From Shimia abyssi (GTDB lineage Bacteria > Pseudomonadota > Alphaproteobacteria > Rhodobacterales > Rhodobacteraceae), in the NCBI RefSeq assembly GCF_003014475.1, contig NZ_PYGJ01000004.1:124001-188000 (forward strand): a DNA stretch of 64,000 bases, read 5' to 3'. Below are positions 35,889-45,854 of the stretch, in pieces; within the stretch, counting starts at the first letter, position 1, and the number at the start of each line of letters is the position of its first letter. The notes beneath the pieces are model-generated. The model saw nothing but the letters and a program-made list of their open reading frames with translations, made no database searches and was not told where the DNA came from. The translations under genes were made by a program, and so were the position numbers.

Positions 35889-37978
35889 CTGCGGAACTCC
35901 GAATTCTGTGTACCGAGCAGGAAGCGCGCGGGATCGCGTTCCACTCGATTGGCGAGCCGGTCGAGGTTGTTGACCAGCACCCGTGATTCTTCAAAAAATC
36001 TTATGAGTTGGGGTATTCCAACCCGCAACAAATCTGAGACCTGACGGCGGTTGTCCTGAACAATGCCGTCGAGTGTCCCCGCTAGGGACGATGCTGACTG
36101 GCTGGCGGCCAGCACCTCGTCCGCGACCTGATCAAAGTCTGACGACACGCCCGTGACCGTCGTGGTAAAGGCGCCAACTGCGGTACGAATGTCAGCGACG
36201 ATAACGTCGATATCTTCGTCGATAACCTGGTTGACCGAGGTAAAGGTCTGTTCAGCGGCCACCAATGTGCCATCTGCGGTGTCCATCGCCCTTGTGATCG
36301 AGGTAAGCGTGTCATTGGCCAGCGTAAACGCCTCGGTCGCAGAGGCGAGCGCGACTGAGCTTTCGGCGGACAAAGTTTCGAAATTTCCACCTGCGCGGGC
36401 AATTTCAGTGCCAACCGAATCGATCACGTCCGAGGCGGTGGCGGCAGCTGCGCGCACATCTTCCATCAGTCCGGGCACGTCGCGCTGGACGGTGAGGTTG
36501 ATGGTTTCCATGGCATCACGCGCTGCTTCTGCGGCGACGCGGGCGTCCGCCACCAGTGCCGCGCCGTCCCCCTGAACAAGCGTTCCGATGGTGTTGGAGG
36601 TAGCCGTCATCGATTCCATCATGCCGTCGGTTTCGCGCAGGGCTTCGTCAAATGCGGCCAGAGTCGTCTTGGCCTCGGTCAAACGTTCGGTTGCCTCTGC
36701 CAGCATCTGTTGTCCGCCCGAGGACAGGGCCTTGGCCTCATTCTCGACGGTGGCGAGGGTGGATTGGGTCTGGTCGATGACGGCGGGTAATCGATCCTGC
36801 GCCAGTGATTTGGCAGCTGCGAGCGTTTGCGTGGCCTCGTCAGCAAGCGGTTTGATGTCTTCGGTGATGACGGTGCCCGCCGCATCCGATGTCTGGCGTA
36901 CCGAGTCGAGCATGGCCGTGGCCTCGACCGTGGCGGTTTCAAAGGCCGCGATGGCGGTTTCGGTCTGGGCGACACGCGCCTGCACCTGTGCGCCAACTTC
37001 CTCGTAGCGAGTCATCAGAGACGAGGCGTCGATTCCCACGGCGGAAACCTGATCCTCAAGCGTTTTGGCGGTGTCTTGCACCTGCGCGACCAACGCTGGC
37101 AGGCGCTCTTCGATCAGGGCTTGGGCAGATTGCATGGCCGAGATCACCGACGGTTCCAGTGTGGAGACCACGGTATCCAGCGTGCGAGCCGCATCTGCGC
37201 CACGTTCTATGAACTCCTTGAGTTCGCCCTGCATCAGCGTGTCGGCAGTTGCAAATGCCTCGCCTGCTGTATCCACGCTGCCACGCACGGATTTGAGGGT
37301 CTCGGTTGCCTCGCTCAAGGTGATTTCGGCTGTGTCAGAGAGGCTACCAAGACGGTCGGTGAACCCGGCAATTTCACGGGCGGCACTGCCCAGATCGCTA
37401 GACAGGCTTTCGAAATCTGAAAGGGTTTTGTCGAGCCGGGCCGAGGCGGAGGCGATGTTCTGCAATGTGTCAGAAACTGCGCTGCGGTTCTCTTCGTTCA
37501 CCACCTCGCGAACCTCGTCCAAAAGGTCGATGGCCTTTTCCAACAACTCGGGCGCGCCTTCGATCAGAGAGGCCAGACCGCTGCGCTCACTTGGGATGGT
37601 TCCACCGCGTGGCAAAGGCGTTGCGTCCGGGCCACCGCCCGCAAGCGCGACATAGCCAACGCCGGTAATGCCTTGCGATTGCAGGGTTGCGACAGTTTCA
37701 TTTGTCACCGGTGTACGCGCATCAACTTCGAGGCGGACACGCACCTTGGAGGGGTCTTCCTCGTCCAGTTTCAGATCGACCACCTGCCCCACCGGCAGGC
37801 CGTTATAGCGCACACCACCCGCAAGGCTGAGCCCGGAGACGTCCTCAAAAAGGACATCGAAATAAGAATATTGACGCTCAACATCAAGCTTGGTCAGCCA
37901 GAGCATGAAGCCAAAAGCGGCGATCAGACCAATCAGCGTGAACGCCCCGATCAGGGCATAGTTCGCACGTGTTTCCAT
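35885..37978 (-). CDS. MlaD/MCE-domain protein with a very long helical C-terminus
   Basis: 697 aa, against about 180 for E. coli MlaD. One N-terminal membrane helix (about residues 8-27) and one MCE domain (about 38-115: DVSGLSLAGGVRYNGLPVGQV, YVALAGGGPDATPL). From about 130 to 670 it is Ala/Thr/Glu-rich with heptad-like repeats, expected to form long periplasmic helices or a tube, as in PqiB- or LetB-like lipid conduits, followed by RVERDPARFLLGTQNSEFRR. It lies 4 nt after MlaF. It probably carries lipid between the membranes with the lipoprotein at the far end. Confidence 0.9.
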   Translation of the reverse strand: METRANYALIGAFTLIGLIAAFGFMLWLTKLDVERQYSYFDVLFEDVSGLSLAGGVRYNGLPVGQVVDLKLDEEDPSKVRVRLEVDARTPVTNETVATLQSQGITGVGYVALAGGGPDATPLPRGGTIPSERSGLASLIEGAPELLEKAIDLLDEVREVVNEENRSAVSDTLQNIASASARLDKTLSDFESLSSDLGSAAREIAGFTDRLGSLSDTAEITLSEATETLKSVRGSVDTAGEAFATADTLMQGELKEFIERGADAARTLDTVVSTLEPSVISAMQSAQALIEERLPALVAQVQDTAKTLEDQVSAVGIDASSLMTRYEEVGAQVQARVAQTETAIAAFETATVEATAMLDSVRQTSDAAGTVITEDIKPLADEATQTLAAAKSLAQDRLPAVIDQTQSTLATVENEAKALSSGGQQMLAEATERLTEAKTTLAAFDEALRETDGMMESMTATSNTIGTLVQGDGAALVADARVAAEAARDAMETINLTVQRDVPGLMEDVRAAAATASDVIDSVGTEIARAGGNFETLSAESSVALASATEAFTLANDTLTSITRAMDTADGTLVAAEQTFTSVNQVIDEDIDVIVADIRTAVGAFTTTVTGVSSDFDQVADEVLAASQSASSLAGTLDGIVQDNRRQVSDLLRVGIPQLIRFFEESRVLVNNLDRLANRVERDPARFLLGTQNSEFRR

Positions 37979-37982
37979 GAGC

Positions 37983-38816
37983 CTATTCGCCCCCCGTTTC
38001 TGGACCTTTGCCGGTTTTCAACTGCGCGGCGCGGGCGCGTGGACCGGTAAAGTATTCTTTCACCCACGGGTGATCGACTTCTGTCATGCCCTCGATCGGG
38101 CCATCCACCAATACCTTCTTTTCCGCCAGCACGGCAATGCGATCGCAGATCGCATACAGGCTGTCGAGATCATGTGTAACCATGAACACCGTCAGGCCCA
38201 GCGCACGTTGCAGTTCGCGGATCAGTTCGTCATAGGCCGCAGCCCCTATCGGATCGAGCCCAGCGGTGGGTTCGTCGAGAAAGACAATCTCAGGGTCGAG
38301 GGCCAGCGCGCGCGCAAGGGCGGCGCGTTTGCGCATCCCGCCTGAAAGCTCCGACGGGAGCTTGTCGCAGGCCAGAGGTGGCAAACCGACAAGGCTGATT
38401 TTCAGCTCAGCCAGCTCTTTCATCAGACGCGTGCTCATGTTCAGGTGCTCGCGCATGGGGGCCATGACGTTTTGCAAGACGGTAAGTGAGGAAAACAGAG
38501 CGCCGTCCTGAAAAGCCACCCCCCAGCGTTGTTCGACGGGGCCGCGTTCGGCCTGAGACGCGTTTACGACGTCGACGCCCAGCACCTCGATACTGCCCGC
38601 AGCGGGACGGTTGAGGCCAACAATTGTGCGCAAGAGAACCGATTTCCCGGTGCCCGAGCCGCCAACGATGCCCAGCACTTCGCCGCGCCAGACATCGAGA
38701 TCGAGCTGGTCATGTACCACTTGCGGACCAAACTGGTTACGCAAGCCGCGCACCTTGATAATGGCCTCGCGCTGCGTGGTGGTGCCGGTTTCAGAGGTAT
38801 GTGCCGCGCCGTCCAT
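37983..38816 (-). CDS. MlaF-like ABC ATPase of the MCE lipid transporter
   Basis: 277 aa from the ATG at 38816 that overlaps the permease stop (TGATG); the longer open frame lies inside the permease gene. Walker A GGSGTGKSVL (about residues 52-61), signature LSGGMRKRAALARAL (about 158), Walker B IVFLDEPTAGLDP (about 180), switch His in MVTHDLDSLY (about 213). The C-terminus HPWVKEYFTGPRARAA (about 250) is typical of MlaF proteins, where the extension bridges ATPase subunits. Energises phospholipid transport with the STAS-MlaE permease. Confidence 0.92.
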   Translation of the reverse strand: MDGAAHTSETGTTTQREAIIKVRGLRNQFGPQVVHDQLDLDVWRGEVLGIVGGSGTGKSVLLRTIVGLNRPAAGSIEVLGVDVVNASQAERGPVEQRWGVAFQDGALFSSLTVLQNVMAPMREHLNMSTRLMKELAELKISLVGLPPLACDKLPSELSGGMRKRAALARALALDPEIVFLDEPTAGLDPIGAAAYDELIRELQRALGLTVFMVTHDLDSLYAICDRIAVLAEKKVLVDGPIEGMTEVDHPWVKEYFTGPRARAAQLKTGKGPETGGE

Positions 38817-39940
38817 CAGATCCCCATTTGTGCGAAAAAGATGGAAAACAACGCATCCAATGCAATAACCATAAAGATGGCCTGGACCACGGATGTGGTG
38901 GTGCGCTGACCGACGCTGGTGGCGGAGCCTTTGACCTGAAATGCCTGCCAACAGGCGATCACGCCGATCATGACTGCAAAGAATGGCGCTTTGACGAGGC
39001 CGACAATCAGGTGTTTCACATCGGTGGTGTCCTGAAGGCGGGTCATGAACATGCCGGGTGTGATATCGAGGTTAATCCAGCTCATCAGCGCGCCGCCAAA
39101 GAGGCCGGTGATCACGCAGATAAAGACAAGGATTGGCAAAGTGATCAACAGCGCGAGGACGCGCGGCAGCACGAGCACGTCAATGGGATTAAGACCCAGC
39201 GTGCGCATCGCATCGACCTCTTCCTGCACCTTCATCGAGCCGACCGAAGCAGTAAAGGCTGAACCAGATCGGCCCGCGACAATAATCGCGGTGAGCAGCA
39301 CGCCCAGTTCGCGCATGATTGAAATGGCGATCAGTTCGACAACAAAAACCTCGGCGCCAAATTGCTGGAGCTGGGTTGCCCCCTGAAACGCAAGTACGAC
39401 CCCAATAAGAAAGCCCATGAGGCCGACAATCGGGATGGCGTTAAACCCCGCGTCCTGCATATGACTAAAGAGCGACGCGGCGCGCAGGTTCCACGGGCGC
39501 ACAAGCGTGCCAAACAGCGCCGCCAGCGTTTCGCCAAAGAACGAGAACAGCGACACGGTGTCGTGCCAGCCGTTCACCACGCCCTTGCCGGTCATTTCCA
39601 GAAAACCACGGAAGGAGCGCGGTGGGGCCTCATCAAAATGTTCGTGCGGGTCTGCGGCGCGGACGGTTTCGATCAGCGCCTCAAAGGCCGGTGCGACACT
39701 TTCCAGCGCCACCTGTCCGCCAGTCGCCTCTTGGCGGCGCATAAGGTCAGAGATCAGCCATGCCCCGCCGGTATCCATGCCATCAACGCGCGACATATCA
39801 ATGCGCAGCGCGCCGGTTCCGACAGACACATCGGCAAAGGCCTTTTCCACGCTTCCCAACGATTGCGTCAGGAAACGTCCGGCCAAATGAAGAACTGCCC
39901 CGTTATCGGAGCCTTCCATTGTGAGAGTCGGAGCAGACAT
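38816..39940 (-). CDS. MlaE-like permease with N-terminal STAS domain
   Basis: 374 aa from the ATG at 39940 (MSAPTLTM); an upstream in-frame ATG at 39976 is possible. The N-terminal STAS domain (about residues 1-95, VGTGALRIDMSRVDGMDTGG), separate in E. coli as MlaB, is fused here. The MlaE part (about 115-374) has VGLMGFLIGVVLAFQGATQL, IMRELGVLLTAIIVAGRSGSA and the conserved VQEEVDAMRTLGLNPIDVLV segment. Five or six membrane helices. First gene of the permease-ATPase-MCE-lipoprotein operon. Confidence 0.92.
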   Translation of the reverse strand: MSAPTLTMEGSDNGAVLHLAGRFLTQSLGSVEKAFADVSVGTGALRIDMSRVDGMDTGGAWLISDLMRRQEATGGQVALESVAPAFEALIETVRAADPHEHFDEAPPRSFRGFLEMTGKGVVNGWHDTVSLFSFFGETLAALFGTLVRPWNLRAASLFSHMQDAGFNAIPIVGLMGFLIGVVLAFQGATQLQQFGAEVFVVELIAISIMRELGVLLTAIIVAGRSGSAFTASVGSMKVQEEVDAMRTLGLNPIDVLVLPRVLALLITLPILVFICVITGLFGGALMSWINLDITPGMFMTRLQDTTDVKHLIVGLVKAPFFAVMIGVIACWQAFQVKGSATSVGQRTTTSVVQAIFMVIALDALFSIFFAQMGI

Positions 39941-40030
39941 GGCCCAATGAAAGGTGCAAGTGCACCCAAACTGCAACCATAAAATCGCCGGAAACGGACC
40001 GCTTAACGTGAAATCTGGTTATTAAATCAA

Positions 40031-41371
40031 TTACTCGTGCCGCGCCTTCCATTCGCGCCAACGCAACAGAGTGTTTGCGCCCATCTCGCGGAACGGCTGT
40101 GGCGGCAGTTTTTGCGGGCGATCCTGTCGCGTGAAAAAGTTGGTAACGTCGCTGGTTTCGCCCACGGCGAGTTCGGCCGCACCAATCCCGGTCAATGTAC
40201 CGCGCGCGGTGCCCAGACCGTTTTGCACGCAGCCAGAGAACAGCCCCGTGTCGACCTCGCCCATGACGGACACGCCATTGAGCGACAGGCAGAGATGCCC
40301 GGCCCATGCGTGCTCCATATTCAGGCCGGCAAGCTGGGGGAACCGCGCGTCGAACTTGCGCTGCATCACACGTGCCGCGCGTTTGACGTCGCCCGCGCCG
40401 ACTTTGGTGTTGGGGCGCAGCACAGCACAAGTGCGGGTGACGATGCGATTGCCCCCCTGCCCCGTATCAATCCGTCGCATCGTGGTGCCCATCGGGTCCG
40501 ATGGCGTAATACCCCAACGGGGGGCGCCGCCAAGCCGTGTTAGCTGATCCGCGTCCAACTCCGGCGTCATTACCGCAAAAAGAAAGAGCTGCATCAGGCG
40601 GTTCTCTTCAAAGCCAAAGCTTTCGAGGTGTCCATTGACCGTCAGGATCACTCGCGATGTTTCGACACTGCCCTTGGGGGTTTTTAGCCGCCAGGTCCAG
40701 CCTTTGCGGGTCATGCTGAGCACAGGCGAGTTTTCATAGATATCAACGCCATCCCGGGCCAACCCTGCCCCCAGCCCGCGGATATACCCCGCGGGCTGCA
40801 ACATAACGGTGCCGGGGGTGTAGAGCCCGGATTGATAATACGCGCTGCCAGTGAGTGCCTGCATCTGGGCGCTGTCCAGCATCTCGTGCGGTTCGCCCAA
40901 TGTGTCGAGATGGTGCGCATAGCTGGCATTATGGGCATGTGCGGCATCGCTGACCGCGCCGTTAACCTTGCCCACTGAATCAAAATAGTCGCGCGCAATA
41001 CCGTACTCGTTGACAGCAGCGCGGCCAAAACCCTGTGCATGACGGTTGAGCGCGATCATCGCGCCATCATCCCCTGCCCCGGCATAATCCTCAGAGGTCA
41101 GCTCATGCGGCAGATCGATCATAAAGCCGGAATTACGCCCCGCGGCCCCTTCGGCAAGGCGGGTGGCGTCGAGCACGACGATGTCCGCATCCGGTTGCAG
41201 CTGACGCAATCGACGCGCGGCAGACAGGCCCGCAAAGCCCGCCCCCACCACGACAAAATCCGCTGTGATCGCCTCCTCCAGCCGTCGAAAGGCCTCAGCG
41301 GGCGGCAGGATCGCATTCCATGCCGCCGGTCCCCGTTGACGCGGCAACCACCTGACAACTGTGTGCGTCAA
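40031..41371 (-). CDS. FAD-dependent amine/D-amino-acid oxidase family protein (PuuB-like)
   Basis: 446 aa starting at TTG that overlaps the aldehyde dehydrogenase stop (TTGA). The FAD-binding Rossmann motif is FVVVGAGFAGLSAARRLRQ (about residues 39-57), followed by the DAO-family GAAGRNSGFM (about 76) and a C-terminal FAD contact near VQNGLGTARGTLTGIGAAEL (about 388). These enzymes oxidise secondary or primary amines, or D-amino acids, to imines. Paired with an aldehyde dehydrogenase it resembles PuuB-PuuC, in which an amine is converted through an aldehyde to an acid; the DHDPS-family neighbour points instead to a hydroxyproline- or sugar-acid-type route. Substrate open. Confidence 0.85.
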   Translation of the reverse strand: MTHTVVRWLPRQRGPAAWNAILPPAEAFRRLEEAITADFVVVGAGFAGLSAARRLRQLQPDADIVVLDATRLAEGAAGRNSGFMIDLPHELTSEDYAGAGDDGAMIALNRHAQGFGRAAVNEYGIARDYFDSVGKVNGAVSDAAHAHNASYAHHLDTLGEPHEMLDSAQMQALTGSAYYQSGLYTPGTVMLQPAGYIRGLGAGLARDGVDIYENSPVLSMTRKGWTWRLKTPKGSVETSRVILTVNGHLESFGFEENRLMQLFLFAVMTPELDADQLTRLGGAPRWGITPSDPMGTTMRRIDTGQGGNRIVTRTCAVLRPNTKVGAGDVKRAARVMQRKFDARFPQLAGLNMEHAWAGHLCLSLNGVSVMGEVDTGLFSGCVQNGLGTARGTLTGIGAAELAVGETSDVTNFFTRQDRPQKLPPQPFREMGANTLLRWREWKARHE

Positions 41372-42864
41372 TCGACGGCCTCGTCCGCATCATCGGCCAG
41401 ATCAATCCACATCGTTTTGAGCTGTGTGTATTGGTCATGGGCGTGTACCGAATTGTCACGTCCACCAAAGCCGGACTGTTTATAGCCTCCAAAAGGCGTG
41501 GTGATGTCGCCTTCACCAAAGCTGTTGACGGTCACAGTTCCAGCACGCAGCGCGCGTGCGCCACGAATGGCGCGTTTGACATTGGCGGTAAAGATCGACG
41601 CGCACAGCCCGTATTCCGTGTCATTCGCCATCAAGATCGCCTCGTCAAAGCCGGAGACTTCAATCACCGAGAGCACCGGGCCAAAGATCTCTTCGCGTGC
41701 AAGTGTATCAGTGTTGTCAGACACTTCGACCACGGTCGCCTCGACAAACCCATTGTCGGCCTTGCCACCCAGAACGATATTGTCGGCTTGCTCCAGATAA
41801 CTGCACACCTTGTTGTAATGCGCCTTGGACACCAGCGCGCCGAGCCGGGTTTCCGGGTCGAGTGGATCACCCACGTTCCATTGTTTGGCATGGTGCGCGA
41901 TGCGCATGAGCAGCTCGTCCTTGACGTCCTTGTGCACGATCAAACGCGAGGCGGCCGAACAGTTTTCGCCCATGTTCCAGAATGCGCCATTCACAATGTG
42001 ATCGGCCACCCGGTCGAGGTTTTCAGCGTCATCCATGACGACGGCGGGATTCTTGCCACCCATTTCCAGCACCACTTCCTTGGCATTGGACTCGCCCGAG
42101 TAGGTCAGGAATTTTTTGCCAGTCACGGTGGAGCCGGTAAATGACACCATGTCGATGTCCATGTGACGACCAATCGGTTCGCCCACCTCGGCGCCGCCAC
42201 CGGGCACAATGTTGAGTACACCGCGCGGCAACCCCGCCTCACTTGCCAATTCAGCCAAACGCAGCGTGGTCAGGGTGGTTTCCTCGGCCGGCTTCACAAC
42301 AACCGAACAGCCTGCTGCCAAAGCAGGGCCAATTTTCCAAGCCAGCATCAACAGCGGGAAATTCCAAGGCATTACTAACCCAACCACGCCAATCGGCTCT
42401 CGCAGCACCATCGCGATGTGATCGTCGCTGGGCGGGCTGACCTGATCGTAGATCTTGTCAATCGCCTCGGCATGCCATTTCAGGCAATGAATGGTTTCGG
42501 GGATGTCGACAGTTTCACAGTCATAAATGGTTTTCCCGCTGTCCAAACTCTCCATCACCGCCAAATCGCGCGCGTTGCGGGTGATCAGCTTGCACAGGCG
42601 GATCAGGACGTCCTTGCGCTCGGACGGGTGCATACGTGACCAGCGCCCGTCATCAAATGCCTCACGCGCCTTTTCGACCGCGAGATCGACATCAGCGGCA
42701 TCGCAGGATGCGATCCGGGCCAACTCCTCGCCCGTGGCCGGGTTCGTCGTGGCAAAGGTGGCCCCCGATGCGGCCGGGCGGAATTTGCCGTCGATGAAGG
42801 CGCCGGTGGGCATGTCCAGATCGGCGGCGATGGCCTTGTATTCGTTTTGTGTGAGCAAAGTCAT
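41368..42864 (-). CDS. NAD(P)-dependent aldehyde dehydrogenase (PuuC / KGSA dehydrogenase-like)
   Basis: 498 aa from the ATG at 42864, with GGAGGG upstream inside the end of the DHDPS-family gene. Conserved sites: VMPWNFPLLMLAWK (about residue 160), FTGSTVTGKK (about 238), catalytic Glu in LEMGGKNPAVVMDD (about 263), catalytic Cys in NMGENCSAASRL (about 297), and EEIFGPVLSVIEV (about 396). It oxidises an aldehyde to the acid. The neighbours suggest alpha-ketoglutarate semialdehyde or an amino-aldehyde as substrate. Translationally coupled on both sides. Confidence 0.92.
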   Translation of the reverse strand: MTLLTQNEYKAIAADLDMPTGAFIDGKFRPAASGATFATTNPATGEELARIASCDAADVDLAVEKAREAFDDGRWSRMHPSERKDVLIRLCKLITRNARDLAVMESLDSGKTIYDCETVDIPETIHCLKWHAEAIDKIYDQVSPPSDDHIAMVLREPIGVVGLVMPWNFPLLMLAWKIGPALAAGCSVVVKPAEETTLTTLRLAELASEAGLPRGVLNIVPGGGAEVGEPIGRHMDIDMVSFTGSTVTGKKFLTYSGESNAKEVVLEMGGKNPAVVMDDAENLDRVADHIVNGAFWNMGENCSAASRLIVHKDVKDELLMRIAHHAKQWNVGDPLDPETRLGALVSKAHYNKVCSYLEQADNIVLGGKADNGFVEATVVEVSDNTDTLAREEIFGPVLSVIEVSGFDEAILMANDTEYGLCASIFTANVKRAIRGARALRAGTVTVNSFGEGDITTPFGGYKQSGFGGRDNSVHAHDQYTQLKTMWIDLADDADEAVD

Positions 42865-42868
42865 AGGT

Positions 42869-43786
42869 TCAGCCCTCCGCCTGGATGTCGGCAATGGTTT
42901 TCTTGAGCACGCGCACCACCTGTTCCAGCGCGCGCTTGTCGTCTTTGTTCAGGCCTTTGAGCGGGGCGCGCATCGCGCCCGCCTCAAAGCCATTCATGGT
43001 CACACCATATTTGATGGTCTGGATGAATTTGCCCCCCTGCTCAAGCACGCGCATTAGCGGCATCATTGCCGACATGATCCGGCGGCCCTTGGTATAGTTG
43101 CCCTCGATCACGCAGGCATTATAGAGCGCGACATGTTCAACCGGCAGGAAATTAGACCCACCACAGACCCAGAATGGCGCACCCCATGCGAAAAATTCCA
43201 GCGCTTGATCATCCATGCCGCAACCCAGTTGAATATGTGGATAATCCCGCGCCAACAGGTGCACCCTGTTGATATCGCCTGAGCTTTCCTTGATCCCACA
43301 GAAATTGCGGCTGCGGCCAACGCGGTCCAGAAACTCTTCGCCCATCATCGTGCCAGTGCGGTGCGGATAGTTATAAAGCATGACTGGCAGGTCGGCGGCC
43401 TTGTCAATCGTCAGCGCGTTCAGCGCGTTTTCCCGGTCGGTCGGCACCGAATAAGGTGGGCTGGCCAACAAGATCGCATCCGCGCCGATCTCGCGCGCGC
43501 CTGTTGCCAGCGCTATAGAGTCGCTGGTCAACATTGCCCCGGTGCCCACCACTAAAGGTAATCGACCCCTAAGGTGTTCATGCGTGAAATGGGCCAACGC
43601 GTGGCGCTCCTCGACCGTCTGCGCATAGTTTTCACCAGTTGAGCCGCCCGAAATCAGGCCATGCACACCGCTGGCGATCAGGTATTCGATTACCTCCGCC
43701 AACGCGTCCCAGTTAACACTGCCATCCTCAAAATAGGGCGTCACCACGGGCGTATATATCCCGTCAAACCGAAAGAGTGGGGTCAT
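42869..43786 (-). CDS. DHDPS/N-acetylneuraminate lyase family enzyme
   Basis: 305 aa from the ATG at 43786 (AGGA 8 nt upstream; in-frame ATGs at 43798 and 43792 are alternatives). Class I aldolase TIM barrel with HGLISGGSTGENYAQTVEER (about residues 41-60; GGSTGE pocket), Tyr in MLYNYPHRTGTMMG (about 135) and Schiff-base Lys in FCGIKESSGD (about 162). Lysine biosynthesis is unlikely given the operon. DHDPS-family enzymes that yield alpha-ketoglutarate semialdehyde act in the oxidative arabinose (2-keto-3-deoxy-arabonate dehydratase) and hydroxyproline routes. Either would feed the downstream aldehyde dehydrogenase. Assignment is inference. Confidence 0.88.
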   Translation of the reverse strand: MTPLFRFDGIYTPVVTPYFEDGSVNWDALAEVIEYLIASGVHGLISGGSTGENYAQTVEERHALAHFTHEHLRGRLPLVVGTGAMLTSDSIALATGAREIGADAILLASPPYSVPTDRENALNALTIDKAADLPVMLYNYPHRTGTMMGEEFLDRVGRSRNFCGIKESSGDINRVHLLARDYPHIQLGCGMDDQALEFFAWGAPFWVCGGSNFLPVEHVALYNACVIEGNYTKGRRIMSAMMPLMRVLEQGGKFIQTIKYGVTMNGFEAGAMRAPLKGLNKDDKRALEQVVRVLKKTIADIQAEG

Positions 43787-43990
43787 TCGCATCCTCATTC
43801 AAAAACCCGCCTGCAAAACCAAACGGATTGTCGTGCCATGATGACGCCAATGTGCCGGGCCAAGGCAAGGCTTCACTGACCCAACTCTGCCCCCTATTGC
43901 GCAAAAAACGACACGTTGCGAATTGTCTACCCGATCCAAACCAGTATTGTGCAAAAACCAAGAGCGGCGCCCGCCAAGCGGGCCCCTGTA

Positions 43991-44036
43991 TTCATCTTGC
44001 CGGAAATACTTCGGGGGTGTGGGGGCTGGCCCCCAA
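43991..44036. repeat. Dispersed repeat element, second copy
   Basis: TTCATCTTGCCGGAAATACT followed by TCGGGGGTGT and the hairpin GGGGGCTGGCCCCC. On the minus strand it stands directly downstream of the dihydroxyacid dehydratase stop: hairpin first, then CCCCCGAAGTATTTCC and GGCAAGATGAA. The same order and orientation occur after the genes ending at 56006 and 9261. Confidence 0.75.
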
Positions 44037-44072
44037 CAATAGGCCTGAGCGCAAAGACAGCCCCCGCGCGCT

Positions 44073-45854
44073 TTAGTGATTGTCGCGCGGTATGCCTTTG
44101 GTTTGCGCAATGCGCTGGTACTTCACAGCTGGTTTCAGAACCATACCCTTGTCAAACTGATCAACCAGTCCGCGCTGGATTTCCTGCCACGGGGTCTGGT
44201 GGTCGGGATACTGATATCCACCTGCCTCTTCCAAGGCTACGCGCCGGGCCTCCAGAATGTCATCGGCCACCAGAATATCCGCCGTGCCTGTGTTCAGATC
44301 AATCCGCAGCTTGTCGTTTGTTTCCAGCAATGCCAGCCCCCCCATCGCCGCCGCCTCCGGGCTGGCGTTTAGGATCGACGGGCTACCGGATGTACCCGAC
44401 TGGCGGCCATCACCGATGCAGGGCAGTTCAGTAATGCCACGTTTCAAAAGGCTCGCCGGGGGCTGCATGTTCACCACTTCGGCCCCTCCCGGATGACCAA
44501 TCGGGCCCGCGCCCCGAATGACCAGAATGCAGGTTTCATCAATCCCAAGCGCGTCATCTTCGATCCGATCGTGATAATCTTCGGGACCGTCAAATACGAT
44601 GGCCCGCCCCTCAAATGCCTCTGGGTCATCCGGGTTCGACAGATAGCGTGCGCGAAACTCCTCGGATATCACAGAGGTTTTCATGATCGCGCTGTTAAAC
44701 AAATTGCCACGCAGGTTTATGAACCCGGCCGCCGCCTTCATCGGAGCGTTGAACGGCATGATCACGTCGGCATTGCTCACCTTGGCACTGGCATATACCT
44801 CTCCCATGCTCTTGCCGGTCACTGTGACCGCATCGGGATGGGGCAGTGCGTCATTCGCCAACAACTCGGACATGACACCGGGCACTCCCCCGGCCTGATG
44901 GAAATCTTCACCAAGGTATTCGCCCGCAGGCTGGACATTGCACAATAATGGGATCTTGTGGCCAACGCTCTGCCAATCATCGTTGGTCAGCTCAATGCCA
45001 AGATGCGCAGCAATGCCATTAAGGTGGATGGGCGCGTTTGTGCTACCGCCAATAGCCGAATTTGCCACGATGGCATTCTCAAACGCCTCACGGGTCATCA
45101 CGTCGCTGGGTTTCAAGTCTTCCCGCACCATGTCGACGATGCGTTTACCGGTCTCATAAGATATCTGGCCGCGCTCGCGATAGGGCGCTGGGATTGCCGC
45201 CGCGCCGGGAAGCTGCATCCCCAGCGCTTCGGCCAGTGAATTCATCGTGGTCGCCGTGCCCATCGTATTGCAATAACCCACTGACGGGGCCGAGGCTGTG
45301 GCTACATCCATGAACTCATCATAGTTGATTTCCCCCGCCGCCAGTTCCTTGCGCGCCTGCCAGATTGCGGTGCCTGATCCGGCTCGTTTCCCCTTGTGCC
45401 AACCGTTCAGCATGGGCCCCACTGACAGGGCAATCGCCGGTATGTTCACGGTGGCTGCCGCCATCAAAAGCGCGGGTGTGGTCTTGTCACAGCCGATGGT
45501 CAGGACAACACCGTCGATGGGATAACCATGCAGGCTTTCCACCAGGCCGAGATAGGCAAGGTTGCGATCAAGCGCCGCCGTAGGGCGTTTGCCGGTTTCC
45601 TGAATCGGGTGCACGGGAAATTCGAAACAAATGCCGCCCGAGGCCACGATGCCATCGCGCACCCGCTTGGCCAGCTCGATATGGTGGCGGTTGCACGGGC
45701 TGAGATCAGAGCCGGTCTGCGCAATCCCGATAATCGGCTTGCCAGATTGCAGTTCCTCGCGCGTTATGCCGAAATTGAGATACCGTTCAATATAGAGCGC
45801 GGTCATGCTTGGGTTGTCAGGGTTGTCGAACCATTGTTGCGAGCGGAGTTTCAT
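44073..45854 (-). CDS. IlvD/Edd family dihydroxyacid dehydratase (sugar-acid, L-arabonate/D-xylonate type)
   Basis: 593 aa, the length of pentonate dehydratases. Cluster and metal residues sit in [16 protein letters not shown] (about residue 48-63), [16 protein letters not shown] (about 119) and [17 protein letters not shown] (about 193). Later family marks are [30 protein letters not shown] and [18 protein letters not shown]. The RSQQWFDN start and GCDKTTPA match the arabonate/xylonate branch better than IlvD. It would convert a pentonate to 2-keto-3-deoxy-pentonate, which a DHDPS-family dehydratase like the next gene downstream could take to alpha-ketoglutarate semialdehyde. Confidence 0.88.
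   Translation of the reverse strand: MKLRSQQWFDNPDNPSMTALYIERYLNFGITREELQSGKPIIGIAQTGSDLSPCNRHHIELAKRVRDGIVASGGICFEFPVHPIQETGKRPTAALDRNLAYLGLVESLHGYPIDGVVLTIGCDKTTPALLMAAATVNIPAIALSVGPMLNGWHKGKRAGSGTAIWQARKELAAGEINYDEFMDVATASAPSVGYCNTMGTATTMNSLAEALGMQLPGAAAIPAPYRERGQISYETGKRIVDMVREDLKPSDVMTREAFENAIVANSAIGGSTNAPIHLNGIAAHLGIELTNDDWQSVGHKIPLLCNVQPAGEYLGEDFHQAGGVPGVMSELLANDALPHPDAVTVTGKSMGEVYASAKVSNADVIMPFNAPMKAAAGFINLRGNLFNSAIMKTSVISEEFRARYLSNPDDPEAFEGRAIVFDGPEDYHDRIEDDALGIDETCILVIRGAGPIGHPGGAEVVNMQPPASLLKRGITELPCIGDGRQSGTSGSPSILNASPEAAAMGGLALLETNDKLRIDLNTGTADILVADDILEARRVALEEAGGYQYPDHQTPWQEIQRGLVDQFDKGMVLKPAVKYQRIAQTKGIPRDNH

Noticed and set aside
42869-43786. DHDPS-family gene as lysine-biosynthetic dapA
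   Set aside because: It is locked into an operon with an aldehyde dehydrogenase and a flavoprotein oxidase, which points to catabolism.
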